A stretch of 6,908 nucleotides of DNA from Methylovulum sp. (GCA_028713595.1 JAQTNZ010000138.1:1-6908), one strand, 5' to 3'; counted from the first letter of the stretch, positions 1 through 6,543 are shown. The notes: generated from the letters alone by a model not told the origin. A program made the numbers and translations.

Positions 1-253
1 GGTGGTTACGGTCATCACCTTTTGCTGGGCGCACCGAGTGGGCGAATGGCAACATGCCCAAGTCAAGGCCATCAAAATCAAAAAGCACCAACGCCCCGCA
101 AAAAGTATTTTCAGGCTCGGTTTGGATGTTATCAACGAAGCCCTGTTTCAGATGGCGTATGGCTTTAGGAATGCGGTCAGCACCTTATTCACCTTCCTTT
201 GCGTGGACAATAAGGTGACTTAAGTTTTAGCTGATTTTTGTCATGTACAGAGG
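1..253 (+). mobile_element. Right end of an insertion sequence (boundary approximate)
   Basis: The transposase reading frame ends at 223, and insertion sequences of this kind normally finish within a few tens of bases of the transposase stop. The terminal inverted repeat would therefore be expected in roughly 225-260, where the sequence is TTTTGTCATGTACAGAGG-like. The left end is not in the window, so neither the inverted repeat nor a target-site duplication can be confirmed. The right boundary given here is inference. Confidence 0.4.
2..223 (+). CDS. IS4-family-like transposase, C-terminal fragment cut by the window edge
   Basis: The frame is open to the left edge and closes at a TAA at 221-223, giving 73 residues with no real start in the window; the first GTG codon is simply inside the gene. 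The segment around residues 9-40 (AHRVGEWQH, then IKIKKHQRPAKSIFRLGLD) matches what I know of the extreme C-terminus of IS4-family DDE transposases, which usually read GEW-H...KPIKIKKHGRPAKS-FR-GLD and end about 30 residues later, as here. The catalytic acidic residues and the YREK-type motif of this family would lie upstream, outside the window, so I cannot tell whether the transposase is intact. The end of the protein looks natural rather than truncated. Family assignment is from remembered motifs, not a search. Confidence 0.72.
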   Translation: MVTVITFCWAHRVGEWQHAQVKAIKIKKHQRPAKSIFRLGLDVINEALFQMAYGFRNAVSTLFTFLCVDNKVT

Positions 254-301
254 TCTTCCTCAATAGTTTAACGCCATATACATGCCTTGGCTTCTATTTA
301 G

Positions 302-322
302 CCCTTAATTCACATTTAAGGG
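302..322. repeat. Perfect 7-bp inverted repeat (stem-loop)
   Basis: CCCTTAA at 302-308 and TTAAGGG at 316-322 are exact reverse complements around a 7-base loop. A single G/A mismatch (301/323) is followed by two further A/T pairs outward. It lies between the transposase fragment and the 3' end of epmB. No run of T follows on either strand, so it is not a standard intrinsic terminator. Confidence 0.6.
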
Positions 323-323
323 A

Positions 324-372
324 TAGCGTGGCTTTCACCCACGGTGGATAGATAAGAACAGCCACTTTGCTA
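324..372. repeat. Nested stem-loop, intergenic structured element
   Basis: TAGC at 324-327 and GTGGCT at 328-333 pair with AGCCAC at 360-365 and GCTA at 369-372, leaving only a TTT bulge at 366-368, so ten base pairs form the outer stem. Inside it CACC (336-339) and GGTG (343-346) form a small hairpin with a 3-base loop. It follows the 302-322 stem-loop after one base. It lies downstream of both flanking genes, so it could be an insertion-sequence remnant, a miniature element, or a 3' processing signal for epmB. Its role is unknown. Confidence 0.5.
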
Positions 373-401
373 AGACAAAATGGTTATGGAAAGCGGTTTT
401 T

Positions 402-1448
402 TTAAGCGCTATCGCTGACATATTGCTTAAATGCCGCCCCTGGCTGTTCTGCGACCAGCTTAGGCACCAAATAACCCGGCAAAGCGGTTTGTAGGGCTTT
501 GAGCAGTTCTAATGCCCTATCTCGGCTGACTTCAAAATGGGCGGCCCCTTGCACCTTATCCAATAAATGCAGGTAATAAGGGATAACGCTTAGGGCAAAC
601 AAACTTTCGCTAAGTGTGCACAATGTTTGGGCTTCATCATTCACGCCTTTGAGCAAGACGGCTTGGTTAAATACGGTGATGCCGTGCTGTTTCAAGCCGC
701 TTAAGGCACTAGCCACGCGCGGGTTGAGTTCGTTAGCATGGTTGCAATGCACCACCATAACTAAGGTTTTACCGCTATTTGCCAATAACGTCAGCAAATT
801 ATCAGTGATACGGGCGGGCAAGACTATCGGTAAACGGCTGTGGATGCGGATGCGTTTGACATGGGCAATCTGGCTGAGCTGTCCAAGCAGTTCGCCCAGT
901 TGGCGGTCATTTAACAGTAGCGGGTCGCCGCCGCTTAAAATCACTTCGGTGATGCTGGTGTCGGCGGCAATGTACTTGATGGCTGCCTGTTGCTTTTGCT
1001 TGCCCAATTGCACGTCAGCGTAAGGGAAATTACGGCGGAAGCAATAGCGGCAATTGATCGCGCAAGTTCCCGTGCTGATTAGCAACACCCGTCCGTGGTA
1101 TTTATGCAGCACCCCGATTTCGGCCAGTGCCGCCAGATCCCCGACTGGATCATTGCCAAAGCCCGGCACAGTGAGCAGTTCATCGGCGATAGGCAGCACT
1201 TGCCGTAATAACGGGTCGTTAGGATTACCTTTTTCAATGCTCGCGGCAAAGCTTAAGGGAACGCGTAGGGCAAAGTTTTGGCTGGCGGCCAGTGGACTAG
1301 GCAGTTGCCCTAAAGGTAGCTGTAGGTACTCACACAGGTCTTCGGTACGGGTGAACGCCCCGCTCAGTTGTTGTTGCCAATTTTGGGCAAAATGTTCGCT
1401 TTCGTAAGTGTTGTCAATCATGGCAGGGGTATTTAATGTTTCTCTCAA
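402..1448 (-). CDS. epmB: EF-P (R)-beta-lysine 2,3-aminomutase EpmB
   Basis: This radical SAM, PLP-dependent enzyme of the KamA/YjeK family converts (S)-alpha-lysine into (R)-beta-lysine, which EpmA then attaches to EF-P. The 348-residue length is close to the E. coli protein (342). The radical SAM cluster motif CxxxCxxC is at C129, C133 and C136 (CAINCRYCFRR); SGGDPL follows at about 172-177, and the family blocks RIHSRLPIV (201-209) and YYLHLLDKVQGAAHF (291-305) are all present. Aligning the C-terminus from GYLVPKL onward with E. coli places K341 at the position of the PLP-binding lysine, although the residues after it (QYV) differ from the usual KTPL. The start is TTG at 1448: a GGAGG lies 6 bases upstream, while the first ATG, ten codons in, has no such site. 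It is divergent from efp. No intrinsic terminator was recognised downstream. Confidence 0.95.
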   Translation of the reverse strand: MRETLNTPAMIDNTYESEHFAQNWQQQLSGAFTRTEDLCEYLQLPLGQLPSPLAASQNFALRVPLSFAASIEKGNPNDPLLRQVLPIADELLTVPGFGNDPVGDLAALAEIGVLHKYHGRVLLISTGTCAINCRYCFRRNFPYADVQLGKQKQQAAIKYIAADTSITEVILSGGDPLLLNDRQLGELLGQLSQIAHVKRIRIHSRLPIVLPARITDNLLTLLANSGKTLVMVVHCNHANELNPRVASALSGLKQHGITVFNQAVLLKGVNDEAQTLCTLSESLFALSVIPYYLHLLDKVQGAAHFEVSRDRALELLKALQTALPGYLVPKLVAEQPGAAFKQYVSDSA

Positions 1449-1454
1449 GGGTTG

Positions 1455-1459
1455 CCTCC
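1455..1459 (-). promoter_or_regulatory. Strong Shine-Dalgarno deciding the TTG start of epmB
   Basis: Read on the minus strand, GGAGG is followed by six bases (CAACCC) and then the TTG at 1448. This ideal spacing supports TTG as the true initiation codon and offsets its intrinsic weakness. Confidence 0.75.
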
Positions 1460-1469
1460 ATTATAATGG
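1458..1469. promoter_or_regulatory. Palindromic TATAAT element in the epmB-efp divergent region
   Basis: CCATTATAATGG is a perfect 12-base palindrome. It presents a consensus -10 box TATAAT on the plus strand (1462-1467) and an identical one on the minus strand (1465-1460). The plus-strand box is well placed for efp, with a start expected near 1474 and a leader of about 30 bases, but no good -35 is seen 16-18 bases upstream. The minus-strand box would start transcription at about 1453, past the epmB ribosome site, so it is unlikely to drive normal epmB expression. The palindrome could alternatively bind a dimeric regulator. Confidence 0.5.
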
Positions 1470-1495
1470 GCAACTTTTAATTATTGTGTCACACT

Positions 1496-1500
1496 GAGGA
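1496..1500 (+). promoter_or_regulatory. Ribosome binding site of efp
   Basis: GAGGA ends four bases before the ATG at 1505. It fixes that ATG as the start, in agreement with the family N-terminus (MA-Y-S-N-F-AGLK), over an in-frame TTG at 1484 that would add seven unrelated residues and lies upstream of this site. Confidence 0.75.
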
Positions 1501-1504
1501 TAAA

Positions 1505-2074
1505 ATGGCTGTTTATAGCACTAATGAGTTTAAAGCTGGGTTAAAAGTCATGCTCGATAATGACCCTTGCGCCATCATTGAAAATGAGTTTGTCAAACCG
1601 GGCAAGGGGCAGGCGTTTAACCGCGTTAAAATCAGGAACTTAAAAACAGGTCGAGTGATTGAGCGCACATTCAAATCAGGCGAGTCGCTGGAAAGCGCGG
1701 ACGTGGTCGATGTGGAAATGCAGTACCTTTATAATGATGGTGAGTTTCGGCATTTTATGGTCCAGGATACATTTGAGCAGTATCAGGCTGAAGCTAAAAT
1801 CGTTGGTGATGCCGCTTTATGGCTGAAAGACCAAGATTTTTGCTTTGTTACCTTATGGAATGATGCGCCACTAGCCGTGACCCCCAGCAACTTTGTCGAG
1901 CTGGAAATCATTGAAACCGATCCGGGTGTGCGTGGCGATACCTCTGGCGGTGGCGGTAAACCGGCAAAACTGACCACAGGCGCGGTCGTGCGTGTGCCTT
2001 TGTTTGTACAAATAGGCGAAGTCATTAAAGTGGATACCCGTACTGGCGAATATATTTCCCGCGTCAAAGACTAA
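1505..2074 (+). CDS. efp: Translation elongation factor P
   Basis: EF-P binds the ribosome between the P and E sites and promotes peptide-bond formation at consecutive prolines. The product is 189 residues, against 188 in E. coli, and is colinear with it throughout: domain I (about 1-64), the first OB domain (about 65-128) and the C-terminal OB domain (about 129-189). The modification loop FVKPGKGQA puts the target lysine at K34, exactly as in E. coli. Other family blocks are [14 protein letters not shown], the glycine-rich GGGGKPA and the C-terminal [23 protein letters not shown]. The presence of K34 with epmA immediately downstream and epmB divergent upstream indicates beta-lysylation rather than rhamnosylation (which uses an arginine) or 5-aminopentanolylation. 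The stop codon TAA is directly followed by the epmA start, so the two are probably cotranscribed. Confidence 0.98.
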   Translation: MAVYSTNEFKAGLKVMLDNDPCAIIENEFVKPGKGQAFNRVKIRNLKTGRVIERTFKSGESLESADVVDVEMQYLYNDGEFRHFMVQDTFEQYQAEAKIVGDAALWLKDQDFCFVTLWNDAPLAVTPSNFVELEIIETDPGVRGDTSGGGGKPAKLTTGAVVRVPLFVQIGEVIKVDTRTGEYISRVKD

Positions 2075-3052
2075 GTGGGCAATGATTGGCAGCCTTCGTG
2101 CAGTCTTGGGGCGTTGCATCTTCGCGCCCGTTTGCTGCATGATATCCGGACTTTCTTTCAGGCCCGCGCCGTGCTTGAGGTGGAAACGCCGTTATTAGGC
2201 CATAGTACAGGTACTGACCCACAACTGGCTTTTTTTCGCACCGACTACCACAGCTCGCCACATCGGCAAGCGCTGTTTTTGCAAACTTCACCCGAATTTG
2301 CCATGAAGCGTTTATTGGCGGCGGGCAGCGGTTCGATTTACCAAATTTGCAAGGCGTTCCGCAACGGTGAGGCAGGGCGGTTCCATAACCCTGAATTCAC
2401 GATACTGGAATGGTATCGAGTGGGTTTTACCTTGCGGGCGTTGATGGATGAAGTGGCAGATTTATTCGCCGAGCTGTTTAAAGGGCAAGGCTTACAGGCA
2501 ACGCAACGGCTCAGTTACCAAGCGGTGTTCCGCCAGTATACAGGCCTTGACCCGTTGCAGTTTTGTTATGGTGATTATTGTGCTTACGCGCTGGCCAATG
2601 GCTTGCCGGAGGCGGTGGAACTTTGTGGTGACGATCATTTGCTGTGGTTGGATATGCTGTTTAGCCATAAAATCCAGCCGTTTTTGGGGGCTAATGCCTT
2701 GTGTATGGTTTATGGCTATCCCGCTTGCCAACCATCACTCGCCAAGGTTAGTGCCGATAACCCGCTCACGGTTGAGCGGGTGGAGCTGTTCATCGACGGC
2801 ATTGAATTGGGCAACGGTTATTACGAACTGACCGATGCCGATGAGCAGGTGCTGCGTTTTACTAAGGAAATTCGCCAGAGGCAGGAACAAAAGCTCCCCC
2901 CTGTCATCAAAGACCAACGGTTGTTGGCGGCCTTGGCGGCGGGCTTGCCTGAATGTGCAGGCATCGCCATCGGTTTGGATAGGCTGCTGATGCTGTTGGG
3001 CAGCACCGCCACTATCGCTGATACCCTAAGCTTCCCTGTAGACAGAGCATAA
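2075..3052 (+). CDS. epmA: EF-P--(R)-beta-lysine ligase EpmA
   Basis: EpmA (PoxA/GenX/YjeA) is a paralogue of the class II lysyl-tRNA synthetase catalytic domain without the anticodon-binding domain. It adenylates (R)-beta-lysine and transfers it to Lys34 of EF-P. The 325 residues match the E. coli length exactly. Motif 1 is around 27-41 (FFQARAVLEVETPLL), motif 2 around 95-115 with F95-R96-N97, E99 and NPEFTILEWYR, and motif 3 is GIAIGLDRLLML at 296-307 with R303. Residue 298 is alanine, the residue that in E. coli favours beta-lysine over alpha-lysine. The start is a GTG that abuts the efp stop (TAAGTG, zero gap). There is no clear Shine-Dalgarno, so translation is probably coupled to that of efp. 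The C-terminus (SFPVDRA) matches the family end. Confidence 0.97.
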   Translation: MGNDWQPSCSLGALHLRARLLHDIRTFFQARAVLEVETPLLGHSTGTDPQLAFFRTDYHSSPHRQALFLQTSPEFAMKRLLAAGSGSIYQICKAFRNGEAGRFHNPEFTILEWYRVGFTLRALMDEVADLFAELFKGQGLQATQRLSYQAVFRQYTGLDPLQFCYGDYCAYALANGLPEAVELCGDDHLLWLDMLFSHKIQPFLGANALCMVYGYPACQPSLAKVSADNPLTVERVELFIDGIELGNGYYELTDADEQVLRFTKEIRQRQEQKLPPVIKDQRLLAALAAGLPECAGIAIGLDRLLMLLGSTATIADTLSFPVDRA

Positions 3053-3072
3053 GGCAGATTCAATTGTTACTG

Positions 3073-3081
3073 TGTTATAAT
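3073..3081 (+). promoter_or_regulatory. Extended -10 promoter candidate upstream of bamA
   Basis: TGTTATAAT fits the extended -10 form TGnTATAAT, with the core box at 3076-3081, in the 78-base gap between epmA and bamA. No recognisable -35 is found at 16-18 bases, as is common for extended -10 promoters. Transcription would begin near 3088, leaving a leader of about 43 bases rich in T. A second AT-rich box, TATAAA, is at 3101-3106. I did not see a convincing sigma-E site. Confidence 0.5.
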
Positions 3082-3130
3082 CGTAACTGGCCTTTCCTTT
3101 TATAAAACTGGTTTATTTTTCGCTGTTTAC

Positions 3131-5446
3131 ATGAAATTACATACTTTTTCTCGCTGGTTATTGCTAGGCTTGCTTGTCTCTCAGGCGGTTAAAAGTGACG
3201 ATGAATTCGTTGTCAGTGATATTAAAGTCACGGGTTTGCAACGTATATCGCTTGGGACAGTCTATAACTACCTACCTGTTAATGTCGGCGAGCACTTTTC
3301 CCAGGAAAAAGTCGCCCCAGCAATTAGGGCGTTATTCAAAACCGGGTTCTTTAAAGATATCGTGCTGGAAAGGATAGGCACCACCTTGATGGTCAATGTG
3401 GTGGAGCGTCCTTCCATTGCCAAAATTGTTTTTGAAGGTAATAAGGATTTGTCCAAAGACGATTTAAAAAAGGCCTTGGATAAAATTGGCCTGTCAGAAG
3501 GTAAAATTTTTGATCGGCAAGTCTTGGATAAGGTGGAGCAAGAGTTGAACCGCCAATATCTTAGCCACGGCAAATACGGTTTGAAAATCAAGACCACGGT
3601 GGCGGATTTGACTCGTAATCGGGTCGGTATCAACATCAATATTTCTGAAGGCAAAGTCGCCAAAATCAAGCAAATCAATATCGTCGGCAATAATGCCTTT
3701 GATGATAAGACCTTACTGGGTACAGTCGAATTAAGCACCAGCAATTGGTTATCGTTTTACACTAAAAATGACCAATATTCCAAGCAAAAGCTGGCGGCGG
3801 ATTTGGAAACCCTACGCTCTTATTATTTGGATCGTGGCTATATCAATTTTGCGATTGAATCCACCCAAGTCGCTATCACGCCGGACAAAAAAGATATTTA
3901 TGTCACTATCAACGTCAAGGAGGGTGATGTGTATACCTTAGAAAAGGTCAAGCTGGCAGGCAATCTGATTGCCCCACCTGAAGAGTTGGTCAAATTGGTT
4001 GGTATTGGCCCGGGTGAAGTCTTTTCCAGAAAAAGTGCCACGGAAACCTCTAAAGCTATTTCTGACCGCTTAGGCAATGACGGTTATGCTTTTGCCAACG
4101 TTAACATGGTGCCGGAAATCAACGAAGTTAAAAAAACTGTGGACATGACCTTTTTTGTCGATCCTGGCAAACGTGCTTACGTCCATCAGATCAATATGAG
4201 CGGTAATACCAAGACTCGCGATGAGGTCTTGCGCCGAGAAATGCGGCAAATGGAGTCCAGTTGGGCATCAAGTGCCAAGATTGACCGCTCCAAAACCCGT
4301 TTGGAACGTTTGGGTTATTTTGAATCGGTCAATGTCGAAACCCCGCCCGTGGTCGGAACCAATGACCAAATTGATGTAAATTTTGGAGTGGTTGAAAAAG
4401 CTTCCGGCAATTTGTCGGCGGGTGTCGGTTTTTCGCAGGTGCAAGGGATTGTTTTTAACGCCAATATCTCGCAAGATAACGTGTTCGGTTCGGGCAAGCG
4501 GATTAACTTAGGCTTTAACAACAGCGCTTATTTGACCAGCTACCAATTGGGCTTTTTTAACCCGTATTTCACCACCGATGGTGTCAGTGTCGGTTACAAT
4601 ATGGCTTACACCAAACGTAATGCCGGGCAAATCAATATCGCCAACTATTCGACCGAGGTCTTGAGTGCCAGCACCGATTTCGGAATTCCCTTAAATGAAT
4701 TTGATCAGGTGCGTTTTGGTGTCGAAGGTAAGCATACCCAATTGAGCACAACGGTTTATTCATCCCAACAAATCAGTAGCTTCATCAATAATCAAGGCAA
4801 CAGTTTTTTGACAGTGTCACCGACCTTAAGCTGGACGCATGATACCCTGAACCGGGCAATATTTCCCAGTAGCGGTGGCCAACAACGTTTGACCGGGCTG
4901 ATCGCCGTACCTGGCAGTGATTTGCAATACTATAAAGTCGGTTATAAGCACCAACTGTATCTGCCGTTGGCTAAAGATTTTACTTTTAGGTTGCAGGCGG
5001 AAGCGGCTTATGGGCATGGTTATGGTAAAACCAGTGCCTTGCCGTTTTTTGAGAATTACTATGGCGGCGGCACTGGTTCGGTGCGGGGGTTTAGAAATAA
5101 CTCCTTAGGGCCGCGTGATTCTAACGGCTACCCGTTGGGCGGTTCAAGCAAAATTATTGGTAACGCCGAGTTGTTTTTCCCCGTGCCGTTTTTGTCAGAT
5201 ATCAAATCGGTGCGCTTAGGCGCGTTCATGGATGCGGGTACTATCAGCAATGCTTTTACTGTCAACAACTTAAAATATGCCGCCGGTTTGTCGGGCGAAT
5301 GGTTATCACCTTTCGGCGCTTTGTCCATCAGTGTTGCCCAGCCATTAAAGACCGGCACGACCACTTACATCGACAACAATGGCAATGTCGTGCAGGTTCA
5401 AGACCAAAGCCAATTGTTCCAATTTAACTTCGGGCAGAATTTCTAG
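3131..5446 (+). CDS. bamA: Outer membrane protein assembly factor BamA (Omp85)
   Basis: BamA is the essential core of the BAM complex, which folds and inserts beta-barrel proteins into the outer membrane. The 771 residues compare with 810 in E. coli. A signal peptide (1 to about 19 or 22; hydrophobic WLLLGLLV) is followed by five POTRA domains at roughly 26-93, 94-174, 177-265, 268-346 and 349-423, and then a barrel of about 345 residues. The conserved barrel motif VRGF is at 651-654, preceded by ENYYGGGTGS. The protein ends in an aromatic beta-signal (LFQFNFGQNF), as expected for an outer-membrane barrel. The signal cleavage site is not a textbook AxA: SQA or VKS are the options. The ATG has no good Shine-Dalgarno; its leader is mostly T. 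skp follows after 96 bases. Unlike the common arrangement, epmA rather than rseP is upstream. Confidence 0.97.
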   Translation: MKLHTFSRWLLLGLLVSQAVKSDDEFVVSDIKVTGLQRISLGTVYNYLPVNVGEHFSQEKVAPAIRALFKTGFFKDIVLERIGTTLMVNVVERPSIAKIVFEGNKDLSKDDLKKALDKIGLSEGKIFDRQVLDKVEQELNRQYLSHGKYGLKIKTTVADLTRNRVGININISEGKVAKIKQINIVGNNAFDDKTLLGTVELSTSNWLSFYTKNDQYSKQKLAADLETLRSYYLDRGYINFAIESTQVAITPDKKDIYVTINVKEGDVYTLEKVKLAGNLIAPPEELVKLVGIGPGEVFSRKSATETSKAISDRLGNDGYAFANVNMVPEINEVKKTVDMTFFVDPGKRAYVHQINMSGNTKTRDEVLRREMRQMESSWASSAKIDRSKTRLERLGYFESVNVETPPVVGTNDQIDVNFGVVEKASGNLSAGVGFSQVQGIVFNANISQDNVFGSGKRINLGFNNSAYLTSYQLGFFNPYFTTDGVSVGYNMAYTKRNAGQINIANYSTEVLSASTDFGIPLNEFDQVRFGVEGKHTQLSTTVYSSQQISSFINNQGNSFLTVSPTLSWTHDTLNRAIFPSSGGQQRLTGLIAVPGSDLQYYKVGYKHQLYLPLAKDFTFRLQAEAAYGHGYGKTSALPFFENYYGGGTGSVRGFRNNSLGPRDSNGYPLGGSSKIIGNAELFFPVPFLSDIKSVRLGAFMDAGTISNAFTVNNLKYAAGLSGEWLSPFGALSISVAQPLKTGTTTYIDNNGNVVQVQDQSQLFQFNFGQNF

Positions 5447-5456
5447 GCCAAGACTT

Positions 5457-5485
5457 TTGGGTTTGCTGCATTTATCCCCTATAAT
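5457..5485 (+). promoter_or_regulatory. Candidate promoter upstream of skp
   Basis: A consensus -10 box TATAAT at 5480-5485 is preceded, after 17 bases, by TTGGGT at 5457-5462, which matches three of six positions of the -35 consensus. It sits in the 96-base gap between bamA and skp and would give skp and the downstream lipid genes a transcript independent of bamA. The predicted start is near 5492, with a leader of about 50 bases. Confidence 0.45.
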
Positions 5486-5542
5486 TGAAACACTTATCCG
5501 CAATAGAATTTATCGTTTAATGACTTGGAGATTGATTTTACA

Positions 5543-6049
5543 ATGAAAAACAAAATTGGATTATTTTTGGGAGTCGTGTTGGCAGCCCATGCCAACCTAA
5601 GTTTTGCCGATCTAAAAATTGGTGTCGTTAACATTCCGGCGATCCTTGAAAAATCGCCTATGGTCGAGAAAGCCAGAAAACGTATGGAAATGGAATTTTC
5701 CGCCCGTGAACACCAACTGTCTTCGCTGATGAAGGAAATCCAGAGCAAAGAAGAAAAGATGACCCGTGATGCTTCGGTAATGAGTGATTCTGAGCGTTCC
5801 AATCTGGAAAAAGACATCATGAACAAAAAACGCGATGCCAAACGTTCGCAACAAGAGTTCAGCGAAGATATTAACGCCCGCCGCAATGAAGAGCTGGCTA
5901 AGTTCCAACGCCGTATCGTTGAAGCGATCCAATCCATCGCTAAAGACCAAAACTATGATTTGGTGCTGCATGATGGCGTAAGCTATGCCAGCGACAAAAT
6001 TGATGTGACTTCGCAAGTCCAGCAAAAACTCTCCACCATGCCCGATTGA
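5543..6049 (+). CDS. skp: Periplasmic chaperone Skp/OmpH
   Basis: Skp is a trimeric periplasmic chaperone that holds unfolded outer-membrane proteins after secretion and hands them to the BAM complex, whose core gene lies just upstream. The product is 168 residues, close to the E. coli 161. A signal peptide (1-22, MKNK then a hydrophobic stretch, cleavage after SFA) precedes a mature N-terminus LKIGVVNI that matches the family beta-strand. A long, highly charged helical region follows (about 40-130, rich in E, K, R and Q), forming the tentacle coiled coil. The C-terminal strands include YDLVLHDGVSYAS and the final helix DVTSQVQQKL. The ATG at 5543 was chosen because it begins the signal peptide. 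A GGAG lies at 5527-5530, 12 bases upstream, which is longer than ideal. An in-frame TTG at 5525 would place acidic residues before the signal peptide and is less likely. Confidence 0.93.
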   Translation: MKNKIGLFLGVVLAAHANLSFADLKIGVVNIPAILEKSPMVEKARKRMEMEFSAREHQLSSLMKEIQSKEEKMTRDASVMSDSERSNLEKDIMNKKRDAKRSQQEFSEDINARRNEELAKFQRRIVEAIQSIAKDQNYDLVLHDGVSYASDKIDVTSQVQQKLSTMPD

Positions 6050-6097
6050 TAGCCACCATTACCGTATAACTAACCCCTGGATAAAGCACCTTAAATT

Positions 6098-6541
6098 ATG
6101 TCTATCAAATTAGATATTTTACAAATACAAGAATTCTTACCACATCGTTACCCCTTTCTCCTTGTTGATAAGGTGGTGGACTGTAAACCTGGGGTTAGTC
6201 TGACGGGCGTTAAAAACGTCACTTATAATGAGCCTTTTTTTCAGGGGCATTTTCCGCAAAAGCCGATTATGCCTGGCGTGTTGATTTTAGAGGCAATGGC
6301 GCAAGCGACTGGCTTGCTGGCTTCGGAAACGGCGGGTGATGAATTGGAAGGCATGATTTATTATCTAGTTGGCATTGACAAGGTCAAGTTCAAACGCCCT
6401 GTGGTGCCGGGCGACCAATTGATGCTGCATGTCAACTTTGTCAAAAGCAAACGCAACATTTGGGCGTTTGATTGCAGTTCGGAAGTGGACGGCGAATTTG
6501 TCGCCAGTGCCGAAATCCGTTGCGCTGCCGTGGTGGATTGA
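6098..6541 (+). CDS. fabZ: 3-hydroxyacyl-[acyl-carrier-protein] dehydratase FabZ
   Basis: FabZ dehydrates (3R)-hydroxyacyl-ACP to trans-2-enoyl-ACP in fatty-acid elongation, in the cytoplasm. It competes with LpxA for hydroxyacyl-ACP, which explains why the two genes are neighbours. The product is 147 residues with a single hot-dog fold. The opening [13 protein letters not shown] and the core [30 protein letters not shown] block contain the catalytic histidine H51 and glutamate E65. [11 protein letters not shown] follows at about 118-128. No strong Shine-Dalgarno is visible before the ATG. The 48-base gap to skp contains no trace of lpxD, the usual neighbour in this position. The stop overlaps the leader of lpxA, which begins two bases later. 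Confidence 0.97.
   Translation: MSIKLDILQIQEFLPHRYPFLLVDKVVDCKPGVSLTGVKNVTYNEPFFQGHFPQKPIMPGVLILEAMAQATGLLASETAGDELEGMIYYLVGIDKVKFKRPVVPGDQLMLHVNFVKSKRNIWAFDCSSEVDGEFVASAEIRCAAVVD
6532..6536 (+). promoter_or_regulatory. Shine-Dalgarno-like site deciding the lpxA start
   Basis: GGTGG in the last codons of fabZ ends seven bases before the TTG at 6544. The alternative in-frame TTG at 6538 would be only one base from this site, so 6544 is preferred. Confidence 0.5.
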
Positions 6542-6543
6542 CC

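Noticed and set aside
302..403. Intrinsic terminator for epmB or the transposase using the stem-loops and the T run at 397-403
   Set aside because: The T run is not directly downstream of either stem on the plus strand, and on the minus strand it reads as A and precedes the stems, so the geometry is wrong.
616..1407. Two plus-strand open frames opposite epmB
   Set aside because: epmB is unambiguous on the minus strand with its full radical SAM motif set; the plus-strand translations show no domain.
1486..1494. GTGTCACAC short inverted repeat upstream of efp
   Set aside because: Four-base arms around one base are common by chance, and there is no second copy or known operator to support a function.
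1484..1504. Upstream TTG start extending EF-P by seven residues
   Set aside because: The extension (MCHTEDK) is absent from the family, and the GAGGA site lies inside it, just before the ATG at 1505.
3053..3130. Sigma-E promoter for bamA
   Set aside because: Envelope genes are often sigma-E controlled, but no GGAACTT-like -35 with a suitably spaced TCAAA-like -10 could be found in the gap.
5494..6025. Two minus-strand open frames (147 and 137 codons) opposite skp
   Set aside because: Both are antisense to a well-supported skp. Their composition reflects the complement of its charged helical codons, and no start signals or motifs are seen.
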